Positions 8,901 to 17,395 of a stretch of DNA of 41,350 nucleotides are shown piece by piece. The DNA is taken from assembly GCA_017617545.1 (NCBI GenBank), contig JAFZVZ010000038.1:1-41350 (forward strand), written 5' to 3'. The notes beneath the pieces were generated by a model. The model was not told the origin of the DNA and did no database searches. It worked only from the letters and a program-made list of their open reading frames with translations. The stretch comes from Lachnospiraceae bacterium. Lineage in GTDB: Bacteria; Bacillota; Clostridia; Lachnospirales; Lachnospiraceae. The first letter of the stretch is position 1. Each line of letters starts with the position of its first letter. The position numbers were made by a program, and so were the translations under genes.

Positions 8901-9257
8901 ATCAGCCATTACAGAATGATTTTGATCGACGGCGAGGAGAAAGCGCTGCCTGCAAAATCCGGCAGTACGATCATCACGTTCGATGCGGATACGCTGAATT
9001 TACTCAGCGTCGGAACACATATCGTAACAGTTGTGTTTGATGACTGGAAGGATGAACTGACGTTAGTGATCAAGGAAGCGGAGGCACCTGCACCTGTTGA
9101 GCCGGAACCCACACCGACGGTTGCTCCTGCGGTGAAACCTGTCGACACACCGACCACCGGAGACTCCGAAATGATGACGATTTGGATCCTTCTGGCGATT
9201 GTTGCAGCGGGAAGCATCGGCGGACTTGCTGCGATGAAGAAGCAGAAGCGAGCATGA
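5997..9257 (+). CDS. Large cell-wall-anchored protein with two dockerin-like and two cohesin-like (beta-sandwich) modules
   Basis: A 1086-aa secreted protein. A signal peptide (LVWMLCVVLMVAMNMPMVSA) is followed by a dockerin-type module (about 40-100: GDANLNGYVDMGDAVLI ... NADVTHDGNIKEDDAMLI, two EF-hand-like loops). Next come a beta-sandwich module (about 121-271), a second dockerin-like module (about 274-341: GDANLDGHVDVLDAS ... NADVDKDGKVDSADAS) and a second beta-sandwich (about 366-515). The sandwiches are duplicates, each ending G-T-Y-T-V-G-F-S-x-E-C-R-V...I-Y-S-T-x-F-T-P; I read them as cohesin-like, tentatively. Later parts are an InlB-like repeat (about 668-738), a Cys-pair-rich repeat region (about 835-935), a Pro-rich stalk, and a C-terminal TPTTGD sortase-like motif with membrane helix and KKQKR tail. 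The 5' half is visibly AT-richer than the 3' half. Likely role: surface adhesion or scaffold; substrate unknown. Confidence 0.78.
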   Translation: MSKIGKKALVWMLCVVLMVAMNMPMVSAAEDKKVDETPFGDANLNGYVDMGDAVLISRFAAEDAEAKISAQGQINADVTHDGNIKEDDAMLIRKYLAYLLTSDELTDRVTGGNAGGENADVKFSFVSDNNESTVHVTSGTGKTLRVPVLIDAGENAITALDVQFHCSDGIRITAIERDMSNEAAFIYRGPMIVNTELLRANTFTKSISSSGDNDGVVPNKGKAVFFLTVEVPETTEPGTYTVGFSSECRVYKGCSGEIYSTTFTPLTVVVERSVWGDANLDGHVDVLDASYILKDYAMHASATGTFLTEPQQTINADVDKDGKVDSADASYVAEYLVGLTLPDKVSPKGTPPELITVGKDGGNNPNILFSLVDNQQADTITIEYGKNATIDISVQLYSGQVDISCMNVQFLGSKGITITSGAKGIILNTSATGRFRNYSHTWNPDNLRVAVYCSESYSFSAENGEPVFTMQVSVPDNLPEGTYTVGFSDECRVHIGLTENIYSTAFTPYTIVVKKKQEATPEAVFTATGSDTATLTNVAAGMTYSIDGGAAAEITGDTVELTNLEECTISVIQPSKSAVTADSDAQNITVTKAAKPDLKATQPATINEKGSIPTTTSHQKSTDGINWTNCDGAWENLDEGTYYVRVAPSGTSLASDAQEISITTKRYTVSFVDEDGTELQSGPVAAGETPAYTGETPVKAPTVEKLRTFAGWTLPNSSEIFKTLPAVTDEATYVAAYTESDRDYTDPVWVWTGYTEAKATFTAVDDAAFTQEVTATDDAITNVVTGQPTCTGKGERTYTATITFLGGQYTDTVTEEIAPIAHTFNQEVVNAKYLKSEATCTTAAVYYKSCVCGEKGTETFESGKPLGHDYREVAGTAKAATCKEAGKEADKKCTRCGDVITGAEIAKTTVHQWKAATGYAPKTCEICGLQEGDVIRYLPAEGNTIEHVKGSTESKTVTYHRSENDNDCISHYRMILIDGEEKALPAKSGSTIITFDADTLNLLSVGTHIVTVVFDDWKDELTLVIKEAEAPAPVEPEPTPTVAPAVKPVDTPTTGDSEMMTIWILLAIVAAGSIGGLAAMKKQKRA

Positions 9258-9290
9258 TTTTTCGAAAAATGAATACGTAAGACGACAGAG

Positions 9291-9323
9291 AGCGGCGAAT
9301 ATGAAAAATGTTCGCCGCTTTTC
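9291..9323 (+). terminator. Terminator of the surface-protein gene
   Basis: A 9-bp perfect stem (AGCGGCGAA 9291-9299, TTCGCCGCT 9311-9319) is followed by a short T run. Confidence 0.75.
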
Positions 9324-9353
9324 CGTAAAATGGGTGCTTTTCCGCGAGTACTG

Positions 9354-9362
9354 TGGTATACT
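9354..9362 (+). promoter_or_regulatory. Extended -10 promoter of ruvA
   Basis: TGG followed by TATACT (9357-9362) forms an extended -10 about 40 bp before the ruvA start. The -35 region is weak. Confidence 0.5.
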
Positions 9363-9401
9363 GCTATCAGGGATAGTATGTCCGGAAGTGAGGTACCTGC
9401 A

Positions 9402-10013
9402 ATGATAGCTATGCTTCAGGGGAAGCTGGAATATATGACGGAGTCGGAGGCCGTGATCCTGTGCGGCGGCGTCGGTTACGAGGTGACCATGCCCGCGTCG
9501 GATCTGTCCTCAATGCCCGGGATCGGGGAAGAGGTGCGCGTGTATACGCATTTGAGCGTAAATGAGAACACGGGCATCAATTTGTTTGGCTTTCTTTCGA
9601 GGGACACGCTGGAGATGTTTCGGCGATTGATCACTGTGAGCGGCATCGGGCCGAAGGGCGCGGTCGGGATCCTGTCGACCATGTCGGTACAGGATCTGCA
9701 GATGGCGATCCTGACCGAGGACGTCGCGTCGATCGCGAAGGCGCCGGGTGTCGGAAAGAAGACGGCGGCGAAGCTTGTGCTGGAGCTCAAGGACAAGGTC
9801 GACTGGAAGCAGACACTGGAAGCGCGTTTGGATGCAGGCGCGGCGGCAGCGGCGGCAGTGCCCGGACGGAGCGCGGCGGCAGCGGACGCGATCGAGGCGT
9901 TGGTTTCGCTCGGGTATTCGAGAAGTGACGCGGCGAAGGCCGTGGCGGCGGTGCCGGGCGGCGACAGTATGGACGCGGACGATCTGCTGACGAACAGTCT
10001 GCGGTATTTATAA
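9402..10013 (+). CDS. ruvA: Holliday junction branch migration protein RuvA
   Basis: RuvA tetramers bind four-way DNA junctions and load the RuvB motor. The 203-aa protein starts MIAMLQGKLE in typical RuvA fashion. It has the two helix-hairpin-helix motifs (VSGIGPKGAV and APGVGKKTA) and a C-terminal RuvB-binding domain (DAIEALVSLGYSRSDAAKAV) after an Ala-rich linker. The ATG at 9402 fits the family start; the frame is open further upstream to 9330 but that extension is not RuvA-like. ruvB follows after 57 bp. ruvC is not in the window. Confidence 0.95.
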   Translation: MIAMLQGKLEYMTESEAVILCGGVGYEVTMPASDLSSMPGIGEEVRVYTHLSVNENTGINLFGFLSRDTLEMFRRLITVSGIGPKGAVGILSTMSVQDLQMAILTEDVASIAKAPGVGKKTAAKLVLELKDKVDWKQTLEARLDAGAAAAAAVPGRSAAAADAIEALVSLGYSRSDAAKAVAAVPGGDSMDADDLLTNSLRYL

Positions 10014-10070
10014 TCTTTCGGAAAATGCACCTGCAACAGAAAAACGATCGCAGTATAGGAACATAAAACA

Positions 10071-11078
10071 ATGGCGAAACGAATCACTACAACCGAAGCG
10101 ACGAGCGAAGATACCCGCCTGGAGGGATCGCTCAGACCGCAGAAGCTGTCCGAGTACATCGGCCAGACGAAGGTGAAGGACACGATGGCGGTCTACATCG
10201 AGGCGGCGAGGGCACGAGGCGAGGCGCTTGACCATGTGCTTCTGTTCGGACCTCCCGGATTGGGCAAGACAACGCTTGCGAACATCATCGCGAACGAGAT
10301 GGGCGTCAACCTGAGACAGACGTCGGGTCCGGCGATCGACAAGCCGGGCGACATGGCGGCGATCCTCAGCAAGCTTCAGAAAAATGACATCCTCTTCATC
10401 GACGAGATCCATCGATTAAACCGACAGGTGGAGGAGCTTCTGTACTCGGCGATGGAGGATTTCGGAGTTGATATCATCATCGGCTCGGGGCCGGCGGCCA
10501 AGCCGGTGCGCCTGAAGCTTCCGAAGTTCACGCTCGTCGGCGCGACGACGCGCGCGGGTATGCTGACGGCGCCGCTTAGGGACCGTTTCGGTGTGGTTGA
10601 CAGACTGGAGTTCTACACGGTGTCGGAGCTGGCGCTGATCGTTCGCCACTCTGCCAAGGTGTTAAATGTGGAGATTGACGAGGACGGAGCGACGGAGATC
10701 GCCAGACGGTCCCGAGGAACGCCGCGACTGGCAAACCGACTTCTGAAGCGCGTGAGGGATTTTGCGCAGGTGAAGCACGACGGCGTGATCCGCGGAGATG
10801 TGGCCAGGGAGGCTCTTGATGTGCTTGATGTGGACCGGCTGGGCCTTGACCAGATCGACAGAGCCATTTTACAGACCATGATCACGAAATTCGGCGGAGG
10901 CCCTGTGGGAACGGCAGCTGTGGCGACGACGATCGGTGAGGATCAGGAGACTGTCGAGGAAGTGTATGAGCCGTATCTGGTGCAGACCGGATTGATCGTC
11001 CGGACGCCCCGCGGGCGAATGGTGACGAAAGAGGCATATGAGCATATGGGGATCCCGATGCCCGCAGCCAAATCGTAA
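10071..11078 (+). CDS. ruvB: Holliday junction DNA helicase RuvB
   Basis: AAA+ hexameric motor that drives branch migration with RuvA. The 335-aa protein has Walker [12 protein letters not shown] (about 63-73), Walker B FIDEIHR, sensor 1 GATTRAGML, the arginine-finger region RDRFG, and the C-terminal winged helix ([15 protein letters not shown]). Length and start are normal. The ribosome site is poor (TAGGA), which may mean translational coupling to ruvA is limited. Confidence 0.96.
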   Translation: MAKRITTTEATSEDTRLEGSLRPQKLSEYIGQTKVKDTMAVYIEAARARGEALDHVLLFGPPGLGKTTLANIIANEMGVNLRQTSGPAIDKPGDMAAILSKLQKNDILFIDEIHRLNRQVEELLYSAMEDFGVDIIIGSGPAAKPVRLKLPKFTLVGATTRAGMLTAPLRDRFGVVDRLEFYTVSELALIVRHSAKVLNVEIDEDGATEIARRSRGTPRLANRLLKRVRDFAQVKHDGVIRGDVAREALDVLDVDRLGLDQIDRAILQTMITKFGGGPVGTAAVATTIGEDQETVEEVYEPYLVQTGLIVRTPRGRMVTKEAYEHMGIPMPAAKS

Positions 11079-11143
11079 CGATTAAGAGAAGAGAGATCGA
11101 AGGATCTGACGATACTATATGAGGAGAATTGGAGGTGCATACG

Positions 11144-11560
11144 ATGCAAAAGCGCACGGAAGTTAAGGTGATCATCAATGACAGACCGTTCTGTATCATG
11201 GGGATTGATGACGAGGAGAACCTTCAGAAGATCGCTACTTACCTGAACAGCAAGTACGCTTCTGTCAAGGAGATGAAGGGGTACAAGAACCTGGACAAGG
11301 ACAAGAAGGAGATGCTCGTGCTGATCAACGCGGCGGACGATTACCTGAAGAGCCGCCAGCAGGTCGCGGAAAAACAGGCCGAGATCGAGCAGAAGGACGC
11401 GGACATCTACAACCTTAAGCACGATATGCTTGCGGACCGCGCGCGCATCAAGGAACTGGAGGAGCAGCTCGAGCAGGTGAAGGCTGCCCGGCTGGAAGAC
11501 CAGAAGAAGATCGTGCGCCTTGAGACTGAGATTGCGAATTACAGGAAGAACCGAAATTAA
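11144..11560 (+). CDS. zapA: Cell division protein ZapA
   Basis: A 138-aa ZapA homologue. ZapA binds FtsZ and promotes bundling of Z-ring filaments. The N-terminal globular part (VKVIINDRPFCIMGIDDEENLQ) is the recognisable ZapA domain, followed by a long coiled coil (about 60-135) rich in Glu, Lys and Leu that mediates dimerisation. GGAGG at 11131-11135 selects the ATG at 11144 over an upstream TTG. Its stop codon overlaps the start of the U32 peptidase by one base. The zapA-U32 pairing is, from general knowledge, common in Firmicutes. Confidence 0.88.
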   Translation: MQKRTEVKVIINDRPFCIMGIDDEENLQKIATYLNSKYASVKEMKGYKNLDKDKKEMLVLINAADDYLKSRQQVAEKQAEIEQKDADIYNLKHDMLADRARIKELEEQLEQVKAARLEDQKKIVRLETEIANYRKNRN

Positions 11561-14148
11561 TGAGAGATCAGAACCGGACAATCGAACTGCTGGCACCGGC
11601 CGGCTCGTACGACGCGCTGCTTGCGGTCATCGAAGCGGGCTGTGACGCGGTGTACATCGGCGGAACGAGGTTCGGCGCGCGTGCGTACGCGGACAATCCC
11701 GAGGAGGAGCTTCTTCTCAAGGGCATTGACCATGCGCACATGCGAGGTGTGAAGGTCTATATGACGGTCAACACGCTTCTGAAGCAGACGGAGACGAAGG
11801 AGCTGCTTCAGTACCTGCTTCCGTACTACGAGGCGGGGCTGGATGCGGTGATCGTACAGGACTTCGGGGTGATGCGGCTGATCGCGGAGCATTTTCCGTC
11901 GCTGCCGATCCATGCGAGCACACAGATGACGATCACGGACGCTGACGCGGTGAAGCTTCTGCCGGAGCAGGTCAACCGGATCGTGCCCGCACGGGAGTTG
12001 TCGCATACGGAGATCGACGCGCTGTCGAAGGCTACGGACCGGGAGCTTGAGATCTTTGTGCACGGCGCCCTGTGCTATTGCTACTCGGGACAGTGCCTGT
12101 TCTCGTCGATGATCGGCGGGAGAAGCGGCAACCGCGGTCGTTGCGCGCAGCCGTGCCGCAAGCGGTATCGCTACCGCGAGGGGGCAGCGAAGCATGATGA
12201 GGCGGATGCATACGGCTTTCTGCTGAGCCCGAAGGATCAGTGTCTGTTGCCGAGGCTTCACGAGCTGATCGCCGCAGGCGCGGATTCGCTGAAGATCGAA
12301 GGAAGAATGAAGAAACCGGAGTATGCGGCAGGCGTCACGGCGATCTATCGCCGCTGGCTCGACCGGCTCGCGGAGCTCGGGTTTGACGAATATGAGAGGT
12401 ATCTCGCGGCTCACGCGCAGGAGATGGCGGACGATGTCGCGGCGCTCGCGGAGATTTACAACCGCGGAGGCTTTTGCGACGGGTACGTGTTCGGAACCAA
12501 GGGCAAGGATATGCTCTGCGCGGACCGTCCGAACCACACCGGCGTTGTCGTCGGGCACGGAACGGTCGAGGACGGTCCGAAGCCGGCGGCGCACATCACC
12601 TACCGCGAGGAGATCGGACCGGAGGAGGTCCTCGAGCTTCGTTCGCCGACGGGATTTGTCTGCGGCGATGTGACGACGCCGAAGGACATGACGCGGTTCG
12701 ATCCGGCTAAGCCGGTGGCGATCCACTGGAATCCCGCCTTTGGGCGGATGCCGAAGACGGTGGAGGTGTTCCGCACGAAGAACGGCACACTTCTCAACGA
12801 GATCCGCGAGACGTTTCTTTTGACCCGGCGGGATATCCCCGTGTGCGGCACGTTCCGCGCGGCAGCGGGTGAACCGATCCGTCTCACGGTTACGGACGAG
12901 CAGGGGCGCGCATGCGTGACGGTTGAGGGAGATGTGCCTGAGAGCGCGATGCAGAGCGCGACGGATGCGGAGCAGGTGCTCGCGAAGCTTCGGCGCACGG
13001 GCGGCTCAGGGTACGAGTGGAGCCAGCTGTCCGCCGATGTCGCGGACGGATTGTTCATCCCCGTATCGAAGCTGAACGAGCTTCGCCGCGAGGCGCTTGC
13101 GGCATACGAGGAAGCCGTGGTGCGCGAGTGGAGACGGAGCGTTCCGCAGTGGGCGAGAGATGAAGAGGAAGAATTGATCACGAAGCCCGTGAAACCGGAG
13201 ACGGAAACGGAAGAGCCGGAGACGGTTTCGTATGAGGAAGAACAGATATCGGATATAGAAGATCCGGATACGGACAATGTTGTGATCGACGAGAGCAGCA
13301 TCTCCGACCTTCATTGTGCGGTGAGCGTGATGACACCGGAGCAGACGGAGGCAGCGGTGCGCGGCAAGGTCGTGACGGATCTGTTTGTGGATATGGAGGG
13401 CGCCTACGAAGGATGCCTGCACATTTTACGAGCCGAGAGAGGGTTCGGCGACGCAAAGCATCTGGCGGTGAGCATCGTGCTGCCGCGCGTCGGCAAGGGC
13501 GAGAGAAGGAAGCAGATGCTCGCGGAGGTTGAGCGGCTGATCGGGGATCCGCTGGTAGGCGGTATCGTTGTTCGTACGCCGGATCAGCTGGCGATGGCGG
13601 AGACATGGAAACAAAGACGCCCCGAACTTGCGGTCCACGCGGACAGTACGCTCTACCTGATGAATGAAGAGGCAGCCAAATGGCTGCGGGAGCATGGCGT
13701 AGAGCACGGCACGGTGTCCGTGGAGCTTCGGAGAAGCGAGATCACGCAGGAGATGGCGAGCGGCTCGTGGATCACGGTGTACGAGCGCTGTCCTCTGATG
13801 GTTTCCGAGCAGTGCGTGCATCGCACGGTGTTCGGCACCGGCAGCTGCGGAAAGAACGCTGCGGGAATACTGACGGACATGGAAGGCAAGGAGATGCCTG
13901 TGCAGAGCGTGTGCAGGTATTGCCATTCCGTTTTATACAATGCGCATGTCACCTCGCTTCTGACGGTGGCGGGTGAGGTGTTGCAGAAGGAGCCATACGG
14001 GGTGCGCGTCAACTGCCAGGCGGAGACGCGGCGCGAGCTTGACCTCGTGCTGCGAACGCTTGCGGATGCGCTTTCGGGCAAGGTCGTTTCAGAGCCTCTT
14101 GCGGGAGTGCAGTACACGAAGGGGCACTGGAGGCGCGGCGTCGAGTAA
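11560..14148 (+). CDS. Peptidase U32 family protein with DUF3656-type C-terminus
   Basis: An 862-aa U32-family protein. The N-terminal TIM-barrel-like U32 domain shows ELLAPAGSYDALLAVIEAGCDAVYIGG and the Cys-rich core FVHGALCYCYSGQCLFSS...GNRGRCAQPCRKRY. Despite the peptidase name, characterised members (TrhP, RlhA, UbiU/V) are Fe-S proteins needed for prephenate-dependent hydroxylation of tRNA, rRNA or ubiquinone precursors; tRNA hydroxylation is the likeliest role here. The C-terminal half resembles the DUF3656 extension. An acidic Glu/Thr/Pro-rich linker (about 535-585) separates two parts. A further Cys cluster near the C-terminus (CVHRTVFGTGSCGKN and CRYCHS) is consistent with the family. 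The start codon overlaps the zapA stop (TAATG). Confidence 0.88.
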   Translation: MRDQNRTIELLAPAGSYDALLAVIEAGCDAVYIGGTRFGARAYADNPEEELLLKGIDHAHMRGVKVYMTVNTLLKQTETKELLQYLLPYYEAGLDAVIVQDFGVMRLIAEHFPSLPIHASTQMTITDADAVKLLPEQVNRIVPARELSHTEIDALSKATDRELEIFVHGALCYCYSGQCLFSSMIGGRSGNRGRCAQPCRKRYRYREGAAKHDEADAYGFLLSPKDQCLLPRLHELIAAGADSLKIEGRMKKPEYAAGVTAIYRRWLDRLAELGFDEYERYLAAHAQEMADDVAALAEIYNRGGFCDGYVFGTKGKDMLCADRPNHTGVVVGHGTVEDGPKPAAHITYREEIGPEEVLELRSPTGFVCGDVTTPKDMTRFDPAKPVAIHWNPAFGRMPKTVEVFRTKNGTLLNEIRETFLLTRRDIPVCGTFRAAAGEPIRLTVTDEQGRACVTVEGDVPESAMQSATDAEQVLAKLRRTGGSGYEWSQLSADVADGLFIPVSKLNELRREALAAYEEAVVREWRRSVPQWARDEEEELITKPVKPETETEEPETVSYEEEQISDIEDPDTDNVVIDESSISDLHCAVSVMTPEQTEAAVRGKVVTDLFVDMEGAYEGCLHILRAERGFGDAKHLAVSIVLPRVGKGERRKQMLAEVERLIGDPLVGGIVVRTPDQLAMAETWKQRRPELAVHADSTLYLMNEEAAKWLREHGVEHGTVSVELRRSEITQEMASGSWITVYERCPLMVSEQCVHRTVFGTGSCGKNAAGILTDMEGKEMPVQSVCRYCHSVLYNAHVTSLLTVAGEVLQKEPYGVRVNCQAETRRELDLVLRTLADALSGKVVSEPLAGVQYTKGHWRRGVE

Positions 14149-14204
14149 CGGCGGACCGGATACTTGTTGTTTGTTTTTGCGATGGACAAAGGAGAAAGGA
14201 CGGT

Positions 14205-14759
14205 ATGAGTGACTTGCTGGATCAGGCGATAGCGATAGCGAAGGATGCGCACAAGGATCAGAAGGACAAGGCAAACCGACCTTATTTTCTGCATCCCCAG
14301 ACGGTCGCCTCGTTCGTGGACACGGAGGAGGAGAAGATCGTCGCGTATCTGCACGACGTGATGGAGGATCATCCGGATTACATGACGGAGAGAGGATTTC
14401 GCGAGCTCTTCGGCGACCGGGTGACGGACGCGCTTTTATTGCTTCGGCACGACCGTGACGATACCTACGCGGAGTACATCGAGAAGATCCGCCGCTCCAA
14501 CAATCTTCTGGCGATCCGCGTGAAGCTTGCGGACCTGCGCCACAACACGGATGTTTCGCGAGGGATCACGATCACCGATCCGGAGGAGCGCGACCGGTTT
14601 TACGCCAAGAGAAACGAGAAGGTGCAGACGTGTTACATGCCGGCCATCCGCAGTTTGAGCGAGCAGCTGCGCGTGATCGATGAGGCGGTTGCCGCCGAAG
14701 GCGTCGGGCACGCGGAGAATGGCATGTCCGCATACACGTCTTCGGAAAATGCCGAATAA
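14205..14759 (+). CDS. Stand-alone HD-domain phosphohydrolase, RelA/SpoT-hydrolase-like
   Basis: A 184-aa single-domain HD hydrolase. Metal-binding motifs are FLHPQTVAS (His), IVAYLHDVMEDH (HD pair) and VKLADLRHNTD (Asp), in the order of the RelA/SpoT hydrolase domain. No synthetase domain is present, so it could be a small alarmone hydrolase or a related nucleotide phosphohydrolase; sequence alone does not settle the substrate. AAAGGAGAAAGGA precedes the ATG. It lies 56 bp after the U32 gene in the same direction and may be cotranscribed. Confidence 0.72.
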   Translation: MSDLLDQAIAIAKDAHKDQKDKANRPYFLHPQTVASFVDTEEEKIVAYLHDVMEDHPDYMTERGFRELFGDRVTDALLLLRHDRDDTYAEYIEKIRRSNNLLAIRVKLADLRHNTDVSRGITITDPEERDRFYAKRNEKVQTCYMPAIRSLSEQLRVIDEAVAAEGVGHAENGMSAYTSSENAE

Positions 14760-14781
14760 ACGGAGGTTCCGAAGATAACGC

Positions 14782-14842
14782 TTGCAAATCCACGGCAATG
14801 GGCGTATACTGAACCCAATGTAATACACCAATAGACAGGGGG
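14782..14842 (+). promoter_or_regulatory. Promoter and RBS of the NUDIX gene
   Basis: TTGCAA (14782-14787), a 17-bp spacer and TATACT (14805-14810) form a near-consensus sigma-A promoter, with AGGGGG just upstream of the ATG at 14851. Confidence 0.75.
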
Positions 14843-14850
14843 TCTTGCTT

Positions 14851-15303
14851 ATGGTTGAGGCTACTAGCTGTGGTGGTGTTGTTATTTTCAGAGGGAAGAT
14901 CCTTTTGCTTTACAAGAATTACAAGCATAAGTACGAAGGATGGGTGCTTCCCAAGGGAACCGTGGAAGAAGGCGAAGAGTTTCCCGAGACAGCGACTCGG
15001 GAGGTCAAAGAAGAGAGCGGAGCCGATGCGCAGATCGTCAAATATGTAGGAAAGAGCCAGTACACCTTCAAGACGCCCCAGGGCATGGTCAAGAAGGATG
15101 TCCACTGGTACTTGATGATGGCGGACAGCTATTACAGCAAACCACAGACCGAGGAGTATTTTGCGGATTCCGGGTTTTACAAGTATCATGAGGCCTACCA
15201 CCTGCTCAAGTTTTCGAATGAGAAGCAGATTCTGGAGAAAGCCTACAACGAGTACCTGGACCTGAAGAAGAAAAATCTTTGGGGCGGACGCAAGTATTCC
15301 TGA
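14851..15303 (+). CDS. NUDIX hydrolase
   Basis: A 150-aa NUDIX protein. The Nudix box is a perfect match, from Gly in PKGTVEEGEEF through TREVKEESGA (G-x5-E-x7-R-E-V-x-E-E-x-G), which binds Mg and hydrolyses a nucleoside diphosphate linked to another moiety X. The start at 14851 is set by AGGGGG eight bases upstream; a TTG six bases earlier is less likely. It has its own promoter and terminator, so it is a single-gene unit. Substrate is unknown. Confidence 0.88.
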   Translation: MVEATSCGGVVIFRGKILLLYKNYKHKYEGWVLPKGTVEEGEEFPETATREVKEESGADAQIVKYVGKSQYTFKTPQGMVKKDVHWYLMMADSYYSKPQTEEYFADSGFYKYHEAYHLLKFSNEKQILEKAYNEYLDLKKKNLWGGRKYS

Positions 15304-15346
15304 TGAGACACCGGTCACAGGCGTTTCATCAACACCAATGAAGGAA

Positions 15347-15373
15347 ACGGGCCGTTTGGAACGGTCCGTTTTT
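15347..15373 (+). terminator. Terminator of the NUDIX gene
   Basis: A 10-bp stem with one G-U pair (15347-15356 with 15360-15369), a 3-nt loop and a T5 run is a strong intrinsic terminator. Confidence 0.85.
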
Positions 15374-15430
15374 CATCGGGAGAAATACGCGCGGGATGAG
15401 AACATGTTCCGCGTTGACAGGAGGAAAGTA

Positions 15431-16045
15431 GTGAATAAGATCAAGGAATTGTTTCAGAAATACCGCGAAGTGATCATGTATCTGATCTTCGGCGTTGCGA
15501 CGACGCTTGTAAACTTCATCGTGACGTTCGGACTTCAGAGACTGTTCAAACTGACGCAGATCGCCAACGAGTACGGCAAGAGCTCGAGCAAATACCAGGT
15601 TCTGTACCTGACGGCCAATATCATCGCGTGGTTTGTCGCGGTGCTGTTCGCTTTCTTTACGAACAAGAAATACGTGTTTGAGAGCCGCACGGTCGGCGCG
15701 AAAGCGTATTTTTCGGAGATGGGCAAGTTCTTCGGAGCGAGAGCCGCGTCCGGCGTTGTTGAGAACGCACTGCCGTCCCTCCTGGTGAAGATCGGACTTG
15801 ATCAGTCGGTGTCTGTCGTGATAGCATCGAAAACGTATACGTACGAGAGCTTCTGGGCGAAGGCGATCACGGCCGTGATCGTCATCATCCTGAACTATGT
15901 GTTCAGCAAGCTCTTCGTGTTCCGCAAGAAGAAGGATGCGGGAGATGCCGCTGAGGAAGGCGATGCCAAAGCGTCGGAGGAAGCCGGCGCAGAGAATGAG
16001 ACTTTAGCAGAGAAGGACGTGAAGGAAGGCGGCGCGGACGAGTAA
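15431..16045 (+). CDS. GtrA-family membrane protein
   Basis: A 204-aa protein of the GtrA/DPMS family: four hydrophobic helices including VIMYLIFGVATTLVNFIVTFGL, the conserved internal NKKYVFES, and the final helix with LNYVFSKLFVFRKKK. GtrA-like proteins are associated with moving or modifying polyprenyl-phosphate sugars for cell-surface glycans. I choose the GTG at 15431 because AGGAGG (15419-15424) is six bases upstream; in-frame ATGs at 15338 and 15404 lack ribosome sites, and 15338 overlaps the preceding terminator. The C-terminal ~40 residues are Ala/Glu/Lys-rich and presumably disordered. Confidence 0.8.
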   Translation: MNKIKELFQKYREVIMYLIFGVATTLVNFIVTFGLQRLFKLTQIANEYGKSSSKYQVLYLTANIIAWFVAVLFAFFTNKKYVFESRTVGAKAYFSEMGKFFGARAASGVVENALPSLLVKIGLDQSVSVVIASKTYTYESFWAKAITAVIVIILNYVFSKLFVFRKKKDAGDAAEEGDAKASEEAGAENETLAEKDVKEGGADE

Positions 16046-16085
16046 CCGTTGTCGTAATTGAGTACTGATCTTTCGGGAGATTATC

Positions 16086-17306
16086 ATGGGAGACGAACGA
16101 TACAATGTGACACGCACCGTGACGCTCAAAAAGGGCGAGGGCAGAAGCCTCAAAGCCGGCGGACTGTGGGTGTATGACAATGAGATCGCCTCGGTGATCG
16201 GCGGCGGGGAGAACGGCGCGCTCGCGGCGGTGAAGGACTTCGACGGTTATCCGATGGGCATCGGCGTTTACAACGAGAACTCGAAGATCCGCGTGAGGAT
16301 GCTCACAAGGCGCAAGGGATCCGCTGTGACAGAGGAACTGCTGAAGGAACGTGTGAAGGCAGCGTGGGTGTACCGCACGAAGACGGTGGACACGTCGTCG
16401 TGCCGTGTCATCTTCGGCGAGGCGGACTGGCTGCCCGGCATCGTCGTCGACAAATTCTCCGACATCCTCGTGATCCAGTCGCTGTCCTTAGGCATGGACC
16501 GCTTCAAGAATGTTATCCTTGATACGCTTAAAGAGCTTCTGGCAGCGGACGGCATGCCCGTGCGCGGGATCTACGAGCGCAGCGACGCGAGAGAGCGCGA
16601 GCGCGAGGGCATGGAGCGCTTCAAGGGCTTCATCGGCGATGAGTTTGATCCGATCGTGGAGATTACGGAAAATGGTGTCCGCTACGAGGTGGATGTCGCG
16701 CAGGGGCAGAAGACGGGGTTCTTCCTTGATCAGAAGTACAACCGTCTGGCAATCCAGAAGCTTTGCAGGGGAGCCAGGGTGCTTGACTGCTTCACGCACA
16801 CCGGCTCGTTCGCGCTCAACGCGGGACTGGCCGGAGCGTCTGAGGTGCTCGGCGTGGACGCCTCTGAGCTTGCCATCCGGCAGGCGGAGCGGAACGCGGA
16901 GCTGAACGGCTTGTCGGAGCGGGTGCATTTTCAGGTCGAGGACGTGTTTGACCTTCTGCCGAAGCTGGAGGCGGAGGGAGAGAAGTACGATGTCGTCATC
17001 CTCGATCCGCCCGCGTTCACCAAATCGAGAGTAGCGACGAAGCAGGCGATCAAGGGATACCGCGAGATCAATATGCGCGGACTGAAGCTTGTGAAGGACG
17101 GAGGGTTCCTCGCGACATGCTCGTGTTCGCACTTCATGACGCCCGAGTTGTTCACGGAGACGATCGCGCAGGCAGCGGCGAGCACGCACAAGCGGCTTCG
17201 CCAGGTGGAATACCGCACGCAGTCACCGGATCATCCGATCCTGTGGGCAGCGGACGAGTCGTACTACCTGAAGTTCTACATTTTCCAGGTGTGCGAAGAG
17301 AAATAG
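16086..17306 (+). CDS. rlmI: Class I rRNA methyltransferase of the RlmI type (PUA plus SAM domain)
   Basis: A 406-aa protein of the COG1092 family; characterised members such as E. coli RlmI methylate 23S rRNA cytosine-1962 at C5. An N-terminal PUA-like RNA-binding domain (about 1-75, including RSLKAGGLWVYDNEIASV) is followed by the SAM-binding fold. QGQKTGFFLDQKYNR, LDCFTHTGSFALNAGLAGA (motif I), ILDPPAFTKSR (catalytic motif IV) and CSCSHFM (motif VI Cys) are all visible. Which rRNA base is modified here is inferred from the family only. Confidence 0.88.
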   Translation: MGDERYNVTRTVTLKKGEGRSLKAGGLWVYDNEIASVIGGGENGALAAVKDFDGYPMGIGVYNENSKIRVRMLTRRKGSAVTEELLKERVKAAWVYRTKTVDTSSCRVIFGEADWLPGIVVDKFSDILVIQSLSLGMDRFKNVILDTLKELLAADGMPVRGIYERSDAREREREGMERFKGFIGDEFDPIVEITENGVRYEVDVAQGQKTGFFLDQKYNRLAIQKLCRGARVLDCFTHTGSFALNAGLAGASEVLGVDASELAIRQAERNAELNGLSERVHFQVEDVFDLLPKLEAEGEKYDVVILDPPAFTKSRVATKQAIKGYREINMRGLKLVKDGGFLATCSCSHFMTPELFTETIAQAAASTHKRLRQVEYRTQSPDHPILWAADESYYLKFYIFQVCEEK

Positions 17307-17317
17307 GAAACCGGATT

Positions 17318-17360
17318 TGTTACATACGGGATGCCTTCGGGCATCCCTTTTTGTAACAAT
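17318..17360 (+). terminator. Terminator after the rRNA methyltransferase
   Basis: An 8-bp GC-rich stem (GGGATGCC 17328-17335, GGCATCCC 17340-17347) with a TTCG tetraloop is followed by T5. The dyad continues outward as TTGTTACA / TGTAACAA, so GTAACA half-sites lie in its flanks. Confidence 0.85.
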
Positions 17361-17395
17361 TTGTTCTACGTAGGTAGTAAAAAATACCCGTAAAA

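Noticed and set aside
11557-12726. 389-codon minus-strand frame opposite the U32 gene
   Set aside because: Arg/Leu-rich shadow frame without motifs; the plus-strand gene has the U32 Cys signature.
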